Assembly: GCA_937915885.1 (NCBI GenBank)
Contig: CALGGP010000293.1
Span: 1 to 6,660, forward strand
Reading direction: 5' to 3'
Source of the DNA: an uncultured Selenomonadales bacterium
GTDB lineage: Bacteria > Bacillota > Negativicutes > Selenomonadales > Selenomonadaceae
DNA length: 6,660 nucleotides
Shown: positions 6,141 through 6,660 of the stretch, in pieces
Layout: the number at the start of each line of letters is the position of its first letter
Numbering within the stretch: position 1 is the stretch's first letter
The notes under the pieces: model-generated
What the model was told of the DNA's origin: nothing
Seen by the model: only the letters and a program-made list of their open reading frames with translations
The model's database searches: none
Program-made: the position numbers and the translations under genes

Positions 6141-6660
6141 GCGAAAAAATAACGGTGACGAGCAGCGAATATATTTTGTCGGCGGTGAAGCGGGCGCAAT
6201 ATCCGACGGAGGCGCTGTCGGAGGTGGCGTTCATCGGACGGTCGAATGTAGGCAAGTCGTCGCTGATCAATTCGTTGCTCCGTCGAAAAAATTTGGCGCG
6301 AACGTCGCAGACGCCGGGCAAAACTCAGACCATCAATTTCTATAAGGTCGATCTGAAGATCAATCGAACGCCCGACATCGAACGCCCCGACAGCGCCCCG
6401 GAACCGGAGGACCAGTCGTACCAGCAGGAGGAAATCGCGTTCCAGTTGGAGCGCAACGCGGACTTCCAGCAGTTGCTCGCGCAGGTGGAAAGCCGTCTGG
6501 GGAAACGCCTGTCCCCAAAGGCGCTGTCAAGGCTGCTCGGACTGCTCAACACGGTCGGCCTGCCGTCCGACGTGATTTACATTCTGGTCAACCACTGCGC
6601 GGAGCGTTACGCCGCCCTTCAGGGGGAAGGCCGCGTTCCCACCATGGCCTATATCGCAAG
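6137..6660 (+). CDS. engB: Mosaic ORF: EngB/YsxC GTPase N-terminus joined in frame to DnaD-like domain (runs off window)
   Basis: The ORF starts at an ATG overlapping the lon stop (ATGA) and stays open for 174 codons to the window end. Residues 1 to about 76 are the start of EngB (YsxC), a GTPase needed for large ribosomal subunit assembly: P-loop GRSNVGKS at 34-41 and switch I SQTPGKTQTINFY at 57-69. lon-engB adjacency is common in Firmicutes. The expected DLPGYG (G3), TKxD (G4) and later elements never appear. After a proline- and acid-rich linker (about 78-96), residues 98-174 resemble the helical C-terminal domain of DnaD/DnaB-like replication proteins: LERNADFQQLLAQVESRLG, LSPKALSRLLGLLNTVGLP and VNHCAERYAALQ lead into VPTMAYIA. 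Base composition rises sharply in this second part. A chimeric join is more likely than a real fusion. Confidence 0.82.
   Translation, partial: MSEKITVTSSEYILSAVKRAQYPTEALSEVAFIGRSNVGKSSLINSLLRRKNLARTSQTPGKTQTINFYKVDLKINRTPDIERPDSAPEPEDQSYQQEEIAFQLERNADFQQLLAQVESRLGKRLSPKALSRLLGLLNTVGLPSDVIYILVNHCAERYAALQGEGRVPTMAYIA
6350..6395. other. Chimeric junction between engB and a dnaD-like gene
   Basis: EngB sequence is clear to about 6345 (TQTINFYKV) and plausible to about 6365. Sequence unlike EngB is clear from about 6385 (DSAPEPEDQ), and the DnaD-like domain starts near 6428. Inside the interval is an imperfect tandem repeat, TCGAACGCCCGACA at 6364-6377 followed by TCGAACGCCCCGACA at 6378-6392. 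Downstream DNA prefers CTG, CAG, GCC and CGC codons, unlike the TTG/CGA/TCG habit of lon and engB. Confidence 0.65.

Overview
The window is a densely packed, entirely plus-strand stretch of bacterial housekeeping genes that look Firmicutes-like (Bacillota). Gene order, family signatures and Shine-Dalgarno strength all point that way. It does not read as one genome. Three blocks differ in base composition and codon use, and they meet inside two open reading frames, each of which starts as one protein family and ends as another. The simplest reading is a metagenome-style contig with two chimeric joins; true gene fusions are the less likely alternative.

Block 1 (1 to about 1375) holds the last codons of a probable uppS, a complete cdsA, and the N-terminal NADPH-binding part of dxr. 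uppS-cdsA-dxr is a well-known envelope and isoprenoid gene order. Leucine TTA is common here, and hand-counted GC in 181-300 plus 361-480 is 111/240 (about 46%). Block 2 (about 1375 to about 6370) holds the C-terminal part of trigger factor (tig), complete clpP, clpX and lon, and the start of the GTPase gene engB (ysxC). This is a protein-quality-control cluster, rich in TCG, CGA, TTG and GCG codons, with a 97/180 GC count (about 54%) in 5401-5580. Block 3 (about 6370 to 6660) is the C-terminal part of a DnaD-like replication protein, with 150/240 GC (about 62%) in 6421-6660.

In block 2, tig, clpP and clpX are coupled by overlapping or nearly touching ends. A hairpin with a T-rich tail lies between clpX and lon. 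lon and engB overlap by ATGA. The products form a coherent set: a ribosome-associated chaperone, the ClpXP unfoldase-protease, the Lon protease, and a ribosome-assembly GTPase. ClpP, ClpX and Lon keep all catalytic and nucleotide-binding residues checked.

I found no RNA genes, insertion sequences, CRISPR arrays or new defence-like system. The unusual content is the two in-frame mosaic ORFs, both of which join at short repetitive or low-complexity DNA. No gene-free stretch exceeds 70 bases.
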